A DNA stretch of 64,000 nt from DAOMNN01 sp050486545 (GCA_050486545.1 JBJHDM010000012.1:5148-69147); one strand, 5' to 3'. Positions 44,205-53,977 are shown, counted from the first letter of the stretch. Made by a program: numbers and translations. The notes: a model not told the origin generated them from the letters alone.

Positions 44205-44726
44205 ATGCAGCCGACCCACCGATCGAACCGCATCCTTCTGCCGGCCAAGACCTGGTTCGTCTACCTGAGCCTGCTGATCGCGCTCGGGTTGAGCTACATT
44301 CCGACCGGGCGTCTGCCGGGCGTTCCCGACTGGGTCGCGGTCGTGCTGGCCTTCTGGTGCATTCGCGAACCGCTGCGAGTGGGCATGGGCGCCGCGTTCG
44401 TGTTCGGGATCCTGGTCGACATCGGTCACGGCGCCGCGATGGGGCAGCATGCGCTGGCCTATGTGCTGCTCGCCTATCTCGCGATGTCGGTGTCGCGCCG
44501 GGTCCTGTGGTTCCGGGTCCCGCAACAGGCCCTGCACATCCTGCCGCTGCTGCTGCTGACCCAGGTCATCATGGTTGTCGTGCGCGTGATCGGGGGGGCC
44601 GAGTTTCCGGGGCCGTGGTATTTCCTGTCCTCGTTCACCGGGACGCTGCTCTGGATCCCGCTGAGCTTCCTGCTTCTGCTGCCCCAGTACCAGCCGGTCG
44701 AGCGGGACGAGAACCGGCCGATCTAG
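44205..44726 (+). CDS. mreD: Rod-shape determining protein MreD
   Basis: 173-residue integral membrane protein with about five helices, including WFVYLSLLIALGLSYIP and ILPLLLLTQVIMVVVRVIG. Partner of MreC in the elongasome. I choose the ATG at 44205; a TTG at 44196 overlaps the mreC stop and would only add three residues. Confidence 0.9.
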   Translation: MQPTHRSNRILLPAKTWFVYLSLLIALGLSYIPTGRLPGVPDWVAVVLAFWCIREPLRVGMGAAFVFGILVDIGHGAAMGQHALAYVLLAYLAMSVSRRVLWFRVPQQALHILPLLLLTQVIMVVVRVIGGAEFPGPWYFLSSFTGTLLWIPLSFLLLLPQYQPVERDENRPI

Positions 44727-44739
44727 GTCCAACGCGCAC

Positions 44740-46638
44740 ATGAACGAGTTCCGCAATCCCGAAGAGCCGCTGATCGCGTTTCGGCGTCGTGCGATCGTCG
44801 CGGCCCTGTTCGTCCTCGCGTGCTTCGGCGTGCTCGCGGCGCGGTTCTATTTTCTTCAGGTCGTGCAGTACGACTATTTTCATGCCCGCGCCGAAGGCAA
44901 TCGGGTGGCCGTGCTCCCGGTCGTACCCAACCGCGGCGTCATCGTAGATCGCTACGGCACTGCGCTCGCGCGCAACTACTCGGCCTACACGCTGGAGATC
45001 AATCCGCGGCAGGTGCGCGACCTCGAGGGGACGATCGACGCGCTGGCCCGCCTGGTTCCGATCGAGGAACGCGATCGTCGCCGCTTCCGCCGCCTGTTGC
45101 TGGAGACCAAGTACTTCGAGAGCGTGCCGATCCGCACGCACCTGACCGACGAGGAGGTCGCGCGCGTCACTGCGCAGCGCTACCGTTTCCCGGGCGTCGA
45201 AGTGCAGGCCCGGCTCTTTCGCGACTACCCGATGGGCGAGTCCGCAGCCCACGTGATCGGCTACATCGGGCGGATCAACGACCGTGATCTGCAGCGCATC
45301 GAAGAGCGTGGGCAGACCGCCAATTACCGAGGTTCCGAGTACACCGGGAAGAGCGGCCTGGAACTCAGCTACGAAGCCGAGTTGCATGGGATCACCGGTG
45401 TCGAGCAGGTGGAGATCAATGCCGGCGGACGGGCCGTGCGCCTGATGTCGCGGATCCCCGCGGTGCCGGGCAATGACCTCGAGTTGACGCTCGACATCGG
45501 CCTGCAGAAGGCGGCCGAAACCGCACTGGGCGAGCGGCGCGGCGCGGTGGTGGCCATCGAGCCGTCCACGGGCGGCGTGCTGGCGCTGGTCTCGACGCCT
45601 TCCTTCGACCCCAACCTATTTGTCGAAGGCATCTCGGTTGCCGACTGGCGGGCGCTGAGCGATTCGCCCGATCATCCGCTGCTCAACCGCGCGATCTACA
45701 GCGCCTATCCGCCCGGATCGACCTTCAAGCCGTTCATGGCGCTGGCCGGCCTGCATACGGGCAAGCGCACCGCGGAGACGAAGTACAACAACCAGGGCGT
45801 GTTCACCTTCGTCGGACACCGCTTCGTCGATCGCAAGTCGAACTGCCAGAACAACGTGGATCTGCACCGGACCATCGTCCATTCATGCAACACGTACTAT
45901 TACGAGCTTGCCAATGAAATGGGCATCGACGCGATCGCCGGGTTCATGCGCCCGTTCGGCTTCGGTCAGCGCACCGGGATCGATATCCCGGGCGAGGCGA
46001 CCGGGGTGCTGCCTTCGCCGGAATGGAAGCGCAGCCGCTTCGCCTCGCGTGAGCAGCAGCGATGGTACGGCGGAGAGACGATCTCGGTGGGGATCGGTCA
46101 GGGCTACAATGCCTACACGCCGCTGCAGCTCGCCAACGCCCTGGCGGCACTGCTCAACGGTGGCGAGATCTACCGGCCCCACGTCGTACGCCACATCGTC
46201 GATGCGCGCACGGGCGAGCGCAGGCCGGTGGAACCGGAACCGGTCGCCCGGATCCCGGTGCGCCAGGAGCACCTGGACGTCGTTCGCCGGGCCATGGCAG
46301 ACGTGACCCGCAAGGGGACGGCCGCTCGGGTCTTCGCCGACGCGCCCTACGAGGCCGGCGGCAAGACGGGCACCGCGCAGGTCTTCTCGCTGCGTGGCCA
46401 GCGCTACGTCGAGGACGATGTCGCCGAACGCCTGCGCGACCACTCCTGGTTCATCGGATTCGCCCCCGCCGAACAGCCCACGATCGCAATCGTGGTACTG
46501 GTCGAGAACGGCGGTTTCGGAGCGCAGTCCGCCGCGCCGGTGGCGCGCAGCGTCATGGACTACCACCTGCTGGGTGCGGCGGTCGATGCGCCGGTGGAGG
46601 AAACCGACGAATCCCTGGCTGCGGAGCTGGAACGATGA
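44740..46638 (+). CDS. mrdA: Penicillin-binding protein 2 (elongation transpeptidase)
   Basis: 632 residues. One N-terminal membrane helix (AIVAALFVLACFGVLAARFYF), the pedestal/dimerisation domain with VPNRGVIVDRYGTALARN, and the transpeptidase domain with active-site PGSTFKPF, second motif HSCN and third motif GGKTGTAQ. It crosslinks peptidoglycan during cell elongation together with RodA; the stop overlaps the rodA start (ATGA), indicating stoichiometric coupled translation. Confidence 0.97.
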   Translation: MNEFRNPEEPLIAFRRRAIVAALFVLACFGVLAARFYFLQVVQYDYFHARAEGNRVAVLPVVPNRGVIVDRYGTALARNYSAYTLEINPRQVRDLEGTIDALARLVPIEERDRRRFRRLLLETKYFESVPIRTHLTDEEVARVTAQRYRFPGVEVQARLFRDYPMGESAAHVIGYIGRINDRDLQRIEERGQTANYRGSEYTGKSGLELSYEAELHGITGVEQVEINAGGRAVRLMSRIPAVPGNDLELTLDIGLQKAAETALGERRGAVVAIEPSTGGVLALVSTPSFDPNLFVEGISVADWRALSDSPDHPLLNRAIYSAYPPGSTFKPFMALAGLHTGKRTAETKYNNQGVFTFVGHRFVDRKSNCQNNVDLHRTIVHSCNTYYYELANEMGIDAIAGFMRPFGFGQRTGIDIPGEATGVLPSPEWKRSRFASREQQRWYGGETISVGIGQGYNAYTPLQLANALAALLNGGEIYRPHVVRHIVDARTGERRPVEPEPVARIPVRQEHLDVVRRAMADVTRKGTAARVFADAPYEAGGKTGTAQVFSLRGQRYVEDDVAERLRDHSWFIGFAPAEQPTIAIVVLVENGGFGAQSAAPVARSVMDYHLLGAAVDAPVEETDESLAAELER

Positions 46639-47777
46639 GCGGCTGGCGATTCCATCCCCTGGCGTTGATCCAGGCCTGCACCCGTCCGATCGACCCGTTC
46701 CTGCTCGTCGTCGTCGGCCTGCTGCTCGGGTACGCCTACGCACTCATGATGAGCGCCTCGCCCGAGCGCCTTGCCACCTTGCAGATCCATTTCGCTGTCG
46801 CGCTCGGGGCCATGTGGATGGTAGCCATGGTTCCGCCCAAGCGACTCCTGTCGGTGGCCGTACCCCTCTACCTGCTCGGCGTGCTGCTGCTCGTCGGCGT
46901 GATCTTCTTCGGCGAGACCTCGAAAGGCGCCAAGCGCTGGCTCAATCTCGGTGTCGCGCGCATTCAGCCCTCCGAGATCATGAAGATCGCCGTGCCGCTG
47001 ATGTTGGCCTGGTACTTCCATCAGCGAGAGGGCCTGGTGCGCTTTCGCGAGTTCATCGTGGCCGGCGTGCTGCTGGCGATCCCCCTCGGGCTCATCGTCG
47101 TGCAGCCCGACCTGGGCACCAGTCTGCTCGTCGGGGCGGCGGGCCTGTACGTGATCTTCTTCGCCGGCTTGTCGTGGAAGCTGATCGTTCCGGTCGTGCT
47201 CATGACCGTCGTGGGCATCGGCGCGATCGTCGGGTTCGGGGATCTGCTTTGCCAGCCCGAGATCGATTGGCACGTCCTGCGCGAGTACCAGAAGCAGCGC
47301 GTGTGCACGCTGCTCGATCCGACCCAGGATCCGCTCGGTCGCGGCTTCCACATCATCCAGTCGACGATCGCGATCGGCTCCGGGGGTCTGTTCGGGAAGG
47401 GTTGGATCGAAGGGACCCAGACGCATCTGGCCTTCATCCCGGAACGTCACACCGATTTCATCTTCTCCGTACTGGCCGAGGAGTTCGGGTTCGTCGGTGC
47501 GGTGGGCTTGCTGGCGCTCTACCTGCTGCTGATCCTGCGCGGACTCGTGATCGCGGCCCAGGCCCCCACCGTCGGGACGCGCCTGCTGGCCGGAGCGGTC
47601 ACGATGATCGTGTTCACCTATGCCTTCGTCAACATGGGGATGGTCAGCGGGATCCTTCCCGTGGTCGGGGTGCCGCTTCCGTTCGTCAGCTATGGCGGTA
47701 CCGCGCTGGTGACACTGTGCATCGGGATCGGTATCCTGATGAGCATCGAGCGCAGCCGGGCTGCCGCAAAGGACTAG
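46635..47777 (+). CDS. rodA: Peptidoglycan glycosyltransferase RodA
   Basis: 380-residue SEDS-family polymerase with about ten membrane helices. Typical motifs are GAKRWLNLGVARIQPSEIMKI, QPDLGTSLLVG, GSGGLFGKGWIEGTQTHLAFIPERHTDFIF and GVPLPFVSYGGTALV. It polymerises lipid II glycan strands with PBP2. The start overlaps the mrdA stop by 4 bp. Confidence 0.97.
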   Translation: MSGWRFHPLALIQACTRPIDPFLLVVVGLLLGYAYALMMSASPERLATLQIHFAVALGAMWMVAMVPPKRLLSVAVPLYLLGVLLLVGVIFFGETSKGAKRWLNLGVARIQPSEIMKIAVPLMLAWYFHQREGLVRFREFIVAGVLLAIPLGLIVVQPDLGTSLLVGAAGLYVIFFAGLSWKLIVPVVLMTVVGIGAIVGFGDLLCQPEIDWHVLREYQKQRVCTLLDPTQDPLGRGFHIIQSTIAIGSGGLFGKGWIEGTQTHLAFIPERHTDFIFSVLAEEFGFVGAVGLLALYLLLILRGLVIAAQAPTVGTRLLAGAVTMIVFTYAFVNMGMVSGILPVVGVPLPFVSYGGTALVTLCIGIGILMSIERSRAAAKD

Positions 47778-47783
47778 GAGCCG

Positions 47784-48809
47784 ATGACCCGCCCCCCGAT
47801 GACCCGTCCCCCGTCTACGCAGCCGGAACCGATCGGCGAGTGTTCACGCGGCGCTTCGCGGCCTGGGTGGTCGCGCATTCCGGGCGTGCTGCTTCTGGCG
47901 ATCGCGATCATGTTCGGGCTGTCGGCCTGCGGTTCGAAGCCGTCGCGAAGCGTCCAGGCCGAACCGACCGTCGCCGCCGCCCCCCAGGGGGGGGGCTATT
48001 ACAAGGACGACGGCCCGGGTGCGAACCCGCCGGCCGACCTGGACCGGATTCCGGATGCCGTTCCCCGCATCGAGCCGCTGCATCGACCCGCGATGAGGCC
48101 CTACACCGTCATGGGCCAGCATTTCGTGCCGATGACCGAATTGCGTCCGTATCGCGAGCGGGGCCAGGCAAGCTGGTACGGACGGCGTTTCCATGGCAAC
48201 CCGACCGCCAACGGCGAACGCTACGACATGTACGCCATGACCGCGGCCCACCCGACTCTGCCGATTCCGAGCTACGTGCGGGTCACCAACCTGTCGAACG
48301 GCCGTTCGGTCGTCGTGCGCGTGAACGATCGCGGCCCCTTCCTGCGCGGCCGCCTGATCGATCTTTCCTATGCGGCTGCCCACCGCCTCGGCTATGTGAA
48401 CGCCGGGAGTGCCCAGGTCGAAGTCGAGTCGATCACTCACGAGGAGATCCGCCTCGCCGAGGCAACCGGTCGCATGCCGGCCGAGCCGTTGCGAACGCCG
48501 GACACCACGGTGGTCGCTGCAGCCGCTGCGACGTCGGAGCTGCCTGCAGCCGCGGTTGCCGCTCCGAATCCGCCCGGCGCAGTCCCTTACCTGCAACTGG
48601 GCGCGTTCGCGACGCCGGCCAACGCCGAGGAACTGCTGGCCCGCGTGCGCAACCAGTTGGGCGCCTTCGCCGACCGGGTCCATCTGCTCGACGACGGACG
48701 ACAGGTGCGGCTGCAGCTCGGACCGTTCGCATCCGTCGACGAGGCCCGGCTCGAGGCGGGTCGCATCGGAATGCTGCTCGATCTGCAACCTTTCGTCGTG
48801 ATTCGCTGA
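47784..48809 (+). CDS. rlpA: Septal-ring lytic transglycosylase family lipoprotein RlpA
   Basis: 341 residues. Lipoprotein signal with lipobox LSAC (Cys49), Pro-rich linker, a double-psi beta-barrel domain (about residues 125-225: GQASWYGRRFHG, SYVRVTNLSNGRSVVVRVNDRGPF, GRLIDLSYAAA) and a C-terminal SPOR domain (about 265-341) that binds denuded glycan. RlpA cleaves naked glycan strands, aiding daughter-cell separation. The predicted N-terminus before the lipobox is long and contains a repeated TRPP; a shorter start cannot be excluded, but AGGAG supports 47784. Confidence 0.92.
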   Translation: MTRPPMTRPPSTQPEPIGECSRGASRPGWSRIPGVLLLAIAIMFGLSACGSKPSRSVQAEPTVAAAPQGGGYYKDDGPGANPPADLDRIPDAVPRIEPLHRPAMRPYTVMGQHFVPMTELRPYRERGQASWYGRRFHGNPTANGERYDMYAMTAAHPTLPIPSYVRVTNLSNGRSVVVRVNDRGPFLRGRLIDLSYAAAHRLGYVNAGSAQVEVESITHEEIRLAEATGRMPAEPLRTPDTTVVAAAAATSELPAAAVAAPNPPGAVPYLQLGAFATPANAEELLARVRNQLGAFADRVHLLDDGRQVRLQLGPFASVDEARLEAGRIGMLLDLQPFVVIR

Positions 48810-48914
48810 ACCAACCATGATGGGCGACGGTCTGCCTTCCGTCGGCTCCGACTGACCGGCCCCGAACGGATTCTGAAACCACTTCTTCCGGCACTGCCTG
48901 CCCCCCACAAAGCC

Positions 48915-50042
48915 ATGCGTCTTTTCTTCCTACTGCTCCTGCTGGTCCTCACCTTTCCCGCTTCCGCACAGACCCCGCCGGCGCCCACTCTGGCGGCCAA
49001 TGCCTGGCTGCTCCTCGACCACCAGACCGGCCAGGTGCTCGTATCCCACAAGCCCGACGAACGCATCGAACCGGCCTCGCTGACCAAGCTGATGACGGCC
49101 TACCTCACCTTCTCGGCGATCCGGGACGGGGCGATCGCGCTCGACCAGGAGGTTCCGGTTTCGGAGACGGCCTGGCGCATGACCGGGTCGCGCATGTTCA
49201 TCGAGCCGCGCAAACCGGTCACGGTCGAGCAGCTCCTTCACGGCATGATCGTTCAGTCGGGCAACGACGCGTGCGTGGCGCTGGCCGAACTGATCGCTGG
49301 TTCGGAGGAGGCGTTCGCGCACCTGATGAATCGGGAAGCCCAGCGGCTCGGGATGCGCAACACGCACTTCACGAACGCCTCGGGACTGCCCGACGAGAAC
49401 CTCTACACCACGGCCGCCGACTTGGCCCTGCTGGCTTCGGCCCTGATCCGCGACTTTCCCGAGTTCTATCGTCTGTATTCGCTCCGGGAATACACCTATA
49501 ACGACATCACCCAACCGAACCGCAATCGCCTGTTGTGGATGGACAGCACCGTCGATGGCATGAAGACCGGGTACACGCGTGCTGCCGGTTATTGCCTCGT
49601 CTCGTCGGCCGTGCGCGGGCCGCGTCGGCTGATCTCGATCGTGCTTGGTGCCGAGTCGGAGACGATCCGTGCCCAGGAGTCGTTGAAACTGCTCAACTAC
49701 GGCTTCCAGTTCTTCGACACGGTGCGCCTGTATGCTGCCGAGAAGGACGTGTCGCGGTTCAGGGTGTGGAAGGGGGTCGAAAACGAAGTGCCGGTCGGGT
49801 TTCTCGAGGACTTCGTGATGTCGCTGCCCAAGGATCAGTCCGACCGCGTCGACGCGACCCTGGAGAGCCGTCAGCCGCTGACGGCGCCGGTCCAGCGTGG
49901 CCAGGAGGTCGGCACCCTGACGCTGACCCTCCATGGGCGCGCCATTGGCGAGTATCCGGTGGTGGCCCTGGCCGACGTACCGGTGGCCGGCTTCTTCGGC
50001 CGTTTCTGGGACGCCCTGCGACTGTGGATCAAGAACCTCTGA
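48915..50042 (+). CDS. dacA: D-alanyl-D-alanine carboxypeptidase (PBP5/6 family)
   Basis: 375 residues. Signal peptide MRLFFLLLLLVLTFPASA, peptidase S11 motifs SLTK (active-site serine, residue about 56), SGN and KTG (DGMKTGYTRA), a C-terminal beta-rich domain, and a final amphipathic helix (FFGRFWDALRLWIKNL) that anchors it on the periplasmic face of the inner membrane. It trims pentapeptide stems. Follows the elongasome genes. Confidence 0.96.
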   Translation: MRLFFLLLLLVLTFPASAQTPPAPTLAANAWLLLDHQTGQVLVSHKPDERIEPASLTKLMTAYLTFSAIRDGAIALDQEVPVSETAWRMTGSRMFIEPRKPVTVEQLLHGMIVQSGNDACVALAELIAGSEEAFAHLMNREAQRLGMRNTHFTNASGLPDENLYTTAADLALLASALIRDFPEFYRLYSLREYTYNDITQPNRNRLLWMDSTVDGMKTGYTRAAGYCLVSSAVRGPRRLISIVLGAESETIRAQESLKLLNYGFQFFDTVRLYAAEKDVSRFRVWKGVENEVPVGFLEDFVMSLPKDQSDRVDATLESRQPLTAPVQRGQEVGTLTLTLHGRAIGEYPVVALADVPVAGFFGRFWDALRLWIKNL

Positions 50043-50130
50043 GCCCGACGGTCCGGGCCGACGAGGCTCGCTGCGGCCACCGTGCGTCGGTGACGGCGGT
50101 TCCGGCCTTCAATGCGGAGGGACACGGAGC

Positions 50131-50988
50131 GTGAACATCTGCTATCTCGACGGAAGTTTTCTTCCCCGCGAAGCGGCACGGATCTCGCCGATGGATCGCG
50201 GCTTCCTGTTCGGCGACGGTGCATACGAAGTCATCCCGGTCTATGGCCGCAAGCCGTTCCGGCTCGACCGGCATCTGGACCGGCTGTCGAACACGCTGGC
50301 TGCGATCCGGCTCGCGGATCCGCTGGAGCGCGCCGAATGGCGGGCGATCGTGCACGAGCTGATCGCCCGAAACCCTTCGGAAGACCAATCGATCTACGTG
50401 CAGATTTCGCGTGGTGTCGACATGGTGCGCAACCACGCTTTTCCCGTGCCCGTGCGGCCTACCGTGTTCGCGATGAGCGATCCGCTGGCTCGCGTGCCCG
50501 GGGCGCTCGTCGCCAGCGGGGTCAGTGCGGTGACGGCGGCCGATCTGCGCTGGCTGCGTTGCGATCTCAAGACGACATCCCTGCTCGCCAACTGCCTGCT
50601 GCGCCAGCTCGCGGTCGAGCGCGGTTGCGCCGAAACCATCCTGTTCCGGGACGGATTCCTGACCGAAGGGGCGGCGTCGAACATCTTCGCGGTGCGCGAC
50701 GGCGTGATGCTCGCGCCGCCCAAGAGCCACCTGATCCTGCCCGGCATCACCTACGACGTGGTACTCGAACTGGCCGCGCAGCACGGGCAGGCGCACGAGG
50801 TGCGCGAGATCACGGAAGAGGAAGTGCGCTCCGCGGACGAGTTGTGGATGACCTCCTCGTCCAAGGAAGTGCTCGCGATCACGCGGCTGGACGACCGGCC
50901 GGTTGGCAACGGCACACCCGGACCGGTCTGCCGTCGCATGTACGACTGGTTCCAGGACTTCCGTCAGAAGGTGAGAGGCGATGAGTGA
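50131..50988 (+). CDS. dat: D-amino-acid transaminase (class IV PLP aminotransferase)
   Basis: 285 residues. Fold-type IV aminotransferase: PMDRGFLFGDGAYEVIPVY, catalytic PLP lysine in RCDLKTTSLLANCL, and LTEGAASNIFAVRDGVMLAPP. It probably interconverts D-Ala and D-Glu with their keto acids, which fits its position after dacA; a branched-chain or 4-amino-4-deoxychorismate lyase role is less likely because of the SRG-x-D and context. The start is GTG at 50131 preceded by GGAGG. It overlaps ybeD by 8 bp. Confidence 0.88.
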   Translation: MNICYLDGSFLPREAARISPMDRGFLFGDGAYEVIPVYGRKPFRLDRHLDRLSNTLAAIRLADPLERAEWRAIVHELIARNPSEDQSIYVQISRGVDMVRNHAFPVPVRPTVFAMSDPLARVPGALVASGVSAVTAADLRWLRCDLKTTSLLANCLLRQLAVERGCAETILFRDGFLTEGAASNIFAVRDGVMLAPPKSHLILPGITYDVVLELAAQHGQAHEVREITEEEVRSADELWMTSSSKEVLAITRLDDRPVGNGTPGPVCRRMYDWFQDFRQKVRGDE

Positions 50989-51253
50989 AAGCGGCCGCAC
51001 GTCGCTGATCGAGTTCCCGTGCGATTTCCCGATCAAGGTCATGGGCGCCCGGGTGGATGGATTCGCCCAGGCCGTGGTCGCCGTCGTCGTCACCCATGAT
51101 CCCGGCTTCGATGCCGCATCGGTGGAAATGCGTCCTTCGCGCAACGGCAACTACCTGGCGCTGACCTGCACGGTGCGGGCGATCTCGCAGGACCAGCTCG
51201 ATGCGCTCTATCGCGAACTGAGTACCCACCCGATGGTGAAGGTGGTCCTTTGA
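50981..51253 (+). CDS. ybeD: YbeD/DUF493 family protein
   Basis: 90 residues with an ACT-like alpha/beta fold typical of DUF493: LIEFPCDFPIKVMGARVDGF, VEMRPSRNGNYLALTCTVRA, LSTHPMVKVVL. Its function is not established; it is regularly found between dacA and lipB, as here. Starts inside the end of dat. Confidence 0.93.
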   Translation: MSESGRTSLIEFPCDFPIKVMGARVDGFAQAVVAVVVTHDPGFDAASVEMRPSRNGNYLALTCTVRAISQDQLDALYRELSTHPMVKVVL

Positions 51254-51260
51254 ACCGGAC

Positions 51261-51932
51261 ATGGACCGGATGGAAACAGAGACCGTAGTCACCATCGAAC
51301 CGCCCGTACTGCGGGTGCGACGCCACGGCGTCGTCGCGTACGCGCCCACGTGGGAGTCGATGCGCCGTTTCACCGACGAACGGGGCGCGGATACCCCCGA
51401 CGAGATCTGGCTGCTCGAGCATCCGCCGGTCTACACGCTCGGACAGGCCGGCAAACCCGAGCACCTGCTGTGCGACAACGGCATCCCGCTGGTGCGCATC
51501 GACCGCGGCGGGCAGATCACCTATCACGGTCCGGGCCAGCTCGTCGTCTACCTGCTGATCGATCTCTCCCGACGGGGACTGAAGGTGCGCGAACTGGTCT
51601 GGATCATGGAGCAGGCGCTGATCGACTTCCTCAACGAGCACGGACTCGACGCGCAGCGCAAGGACGGCGCGCCGGGTGTGTATGTCCAAGGGGCCAAGAT
51701 CGCGGCGCTCGGGCTTCGCGTGCGGCACGGCTGCAGTTATCATGGCCTGTCCCTGAACGTCGACATGGATCTGGCGCCGTTTGCCGCGATCAACCCTTGC
51801 GGCTATCCGGGCCTTCCGACCGCGCAACTGGCGGACCACGGCATTCGCCTGGGCGTGGCCGAGGCGGGCGAGCGCCTGCTCTCGCACCTCCAGCGCCTGT
51901 TGCCACCGATCAGGACCACCGCGACCCGGTGA
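51261..51932 (+). CDS. lipB: Octanoyl-[ACP]:protein N-octanoyltransferase LipB
   Basis: 223 residues. Transfers octanoate from ACP to lipoyl domains. Substrate-loop motif GGQITYHGPGQLVVYLL, catalytic lysine in GAKIAALGLRV and thioester cysteine in INPCGYPG are all present. The ATG nine bases further on (51270) is an equally possible start. Upstream of lipA, completing de novo lipoate synthesis. Confidence 0.95.
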   Translation: MDRMETETVVTIEPPVLRVRRHGVVAYAPTWESMRRFTDERGADTPDEIWLLEHPPVYTLGQAGKPEHLLCDNGIPLVRIDRGGQITYHGPGQLVVYLLIDLSRRGLKVRELVWIMEQALIDFLNEHGLDAQRKDGAPGVYVQGAKIAALGLRVRHGCSYHGLSLNVDMDLAPFAAINPCGYPGLPTAQLADHGIRLGVAEAGERLLSHLQRLLPPIRTTATR

Positions 51933-51988
51933 ACACCAGGACTCCTACCCGGAGTCCGCCGACACGACCACTGCGAAGAGGACACACG

Positions 51989-52939
51989 ATGGATTCCCCC
52001 GCACGCAAGCAGCGCGGCGCCGACAAGACCGCCCGCATCCCGATCAAGATCGTCCCGGCCGAACGGCTCAGGAAGCCGGACTGGATCCGCATCCGCCTCG
52101 GGGCGGGCGACGAGGCCGAGCGCTTCAACGAGATCAAGGCGACGCTGCGCGAACACAAGCTGCACACGGTGTGCGAGGAAGCGTCTTGCCCGAACATCCA
52201 CGAATGCTTCGGCAAGGGGACGGCGACCTTCATGATCATGGGCGACATCTGCACGCGGCGCTGCCCGTTCTGCGACGTCGGCCATGGCCGTCCCGGGCCG
52301 CTCGATGCGGACGAGCCGCTCGAACTGGCCCGCACCATCGCGGCCATGCGCCTCAAGTACGTGGTCATCACCAGCGTCGACCGCGACGACCTGCGCGACG
52401 GCGGTGCGCAGCACTTCGTCGATTGCATCCGCGCAACGCGCGAGGCCTCGCCGGACACGCGCATCGAAGTGCTGGTGCCGGACTTTCGCGGCCGCATGGA
52501 GATCGCGCTCGAGATCTTCGACCAGGCCCCGCCGGACGTCATGAACCACAATCTCGAGACCGTACCGCGCCTGTATCGCCAGGCCCGCCCGGGATCGGAC
52601 TACGCGCATTCGCTGGCCCTGCTCAAGGCGTTCAAGGCGCGTCACCCGGACGTGCCGACCAAGTCCGGGCTGATGGTCGGGCTGGGCGAGACCGACGAGG
52701 AGATTCTCGAGGTCCTGCGCGATCTGCGTGCGCACGACGTCGACATGCTCACGATCGGGCAGTACCTGCAGCCTTCGGGCGGCCACCTCCCGGTGCTGCG
52801 CTATCCGCACCCCGACGTGTTCCGCATGTACGAGACCGAGGCGCTGAAAATGGGCTTCCGCAACGCCGCCTGCGGTCCGATGGTGCGCTCCAGCTACTGG
52901 GCCGACCGCCAGGCGCACGGCGCGGGGGTCGTCACCTAG
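51989..52939 (+). CDS. lipA: Lipoyl synthase LipA
   Basis: 316-residue radical-SAM enzyme inserting two sulphurs into octanoyl groups. The auxiliary 4Fe-4S cluster ligands are CEEASCPNIHEC; the radical-SAM cluster is CTRRCPFC. The C-terminal serine ligand lies in RSSYWAD. GAGGACAC precedes the ATG. Confidence 0.98.
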   Translation: MDSPARKQRGADKTARIPIKIVPAERLRKPDWIRIRLGAGDEAERFNEIKATLREHKLHTVCEEASCPNIHECFGKGTATFMIMGDICTRRCPFCDVGHGRPGPLDADEPLELARTIAAMRLKYVVITSVDRDDLRDGGAQHFVDCIRATREASPDTRIEVLVPDFRGRMEIALEIFDQAPPDVMNHNLETVPRLYRQARPGSDYAHSLALLKAFKARHPDVPTKSGLMVGLGETDEEILEVLRDLRAHDVDMLTIGQYLQPSGGHLPVLRYPHPDVFRMYETEALKMGFRNAACGPMVRSSYWADRQAHGAGVVT

Positions 52940-52944
52940 CCCCG

Positions 52945-53382
52945 ATGGAAGCGCTCGCCGCCTACGGGATCTGGCTGCGCGGATCGCTGTGGGCCTATCC
53001 GGCCCTTGAGGCCGTGCATATCGCCTCGATCGGTATGCTTTTCGGGGCGCTGGTGGTGCTGGAGCTGCGGCTGTTCGGCATTGGTTCGGCACTCGGCGCG
53101 CGCCCGCTTGCGGCGCTCGCGCTGCCGGTCGCACTGGCCGGCTTCGGGGGAGCGCTCCTGTCCGGCGGGCTGCTGTTCGCTGCGGATTACGGCGATCTGC
53201 TTCTCAATCCCGCGTTTCGTCTCAAGATGGCGCTGCTCGGTCTCGCCGGGCTCAACGCGGCACTCTTCCATGTCCGCGCCGGCCTCGACCGTATCGACCG
53301 CGTTGCAAGGGCCCAGGCCGCCCTGTCGCTCGGACTTTGGGTCGGCATCATCGTATGCGGGCGGGCGATCGCCTACGTTTGA
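52945..53382 (+). CDS. Small integral membrane protein (DUF6644-like)
   Basis: 145 residues, four hydrophobic helices: AYPALEAVHIASIGMLFGALVV, LAALALPVALAGFGGALLSGGLLFA, LKMALLGLAGLNAALF and LSLGLWVGIIVCGRAIAYV. The first carries a histidine (EAVHI), a pattern seen in heme- or ion-handling membrane proteins. The family name is by resemblance only. It follows lipA by 5 bp and precedes an exported DUF6152 protein. Confidence 0.55.
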   Translation: MEALAAYGIWLRGSLWAYPALEAVHIASIGMLFGALVVLELRLFGIGSALGARPLAALALPVALAGFGGALLSGGLLFAADYGDLLLNPAFRLKMALLGLAGLNAALFHVRAGLDRIDRVARAQAALSLGLWVGIIVCGRAIAYV

Positions 53383-53503
53383 TCGAACTCCGTGGGTCGG
53401 GCGGTATCGAATCCCTGTCAGAGGTGTCGTGGCGGCGAATCCGCGCAAGCGCCGGAGGCCGCATTCCGGACCTCTGCTTACAACCGAACCGGGAGAGGCA
53501 TTC

Positions 53504-53977
53504 ATGGAACGGAGACAATTTCTGCTCGGCGTGGCAGCGGCCGGACTGCTGCCGACGCTGGCGCGGGCCCACCACGGCTGGGGAGGTTTCGACACCGCGA
53601 CGCCGGTCTACATCGCCGGACCCGTTCGCGAAGCCACATGGCAGAACCCGCATGCCGAGCTGATCGTGCGGGTGCCCGATACGCTCGCCCTGCCCGGAGA
53701 TCTGGCAAGCCGCACGCTGCCTGCGCAGCGTTCGGTCATCGACGGCGAGGACTTGTTGCGGCGTGCCGTCCTGCCCCGCCGCCGCGGGGGTGACTGGACG
53801 ATCCAGCTCGCACCAATGTTCCGCATCAGCCAGTGGAACATCGGAGAGATCGGCGCCGGGGAGGAAGTGGAAGTAGTCGGCTACGCGATGCGCATGGACA
53901 ATGCCCCCGCGTATCTGCGCGCCGAATACCTGTTCCATGCCGGGAGGGTGTTCGGGTTGCGATCCGCGCCGGCGTAA
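53504..53977 (+). CDS. DUF6152 family protein with Tat-like signal
   Basis: 157 residues. N-terminus MERRQFLLGVAAAGLLPTLARA is a twin-arginine-type signal. The mature part begins HHGWGGFDTATPVYIAGPV and continues EATWQNPHAELIVRVPD, the DUF6152 pattern in which the paired histidines may bind metal. GGGAGAGG precedes the ATG. Function unknown; together with the preceding membrane protein it may handle a metal or small molecule at the envelope. Confidence 0.7.
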   Translation: MERRQFLLGVAAAGLLPTLARAHHGWGGFDTATPVYIAGPVREATWQNPHAELIVRVPDTLALPGDLASRTLPAQRSVIDGEDLLRRAVLPRRRGGDWTIQLAPMFRISQWNIGEIGAGEEVEVVGYAMRMDNAPAYLRAEYLFHAGRVFGLRSAPA

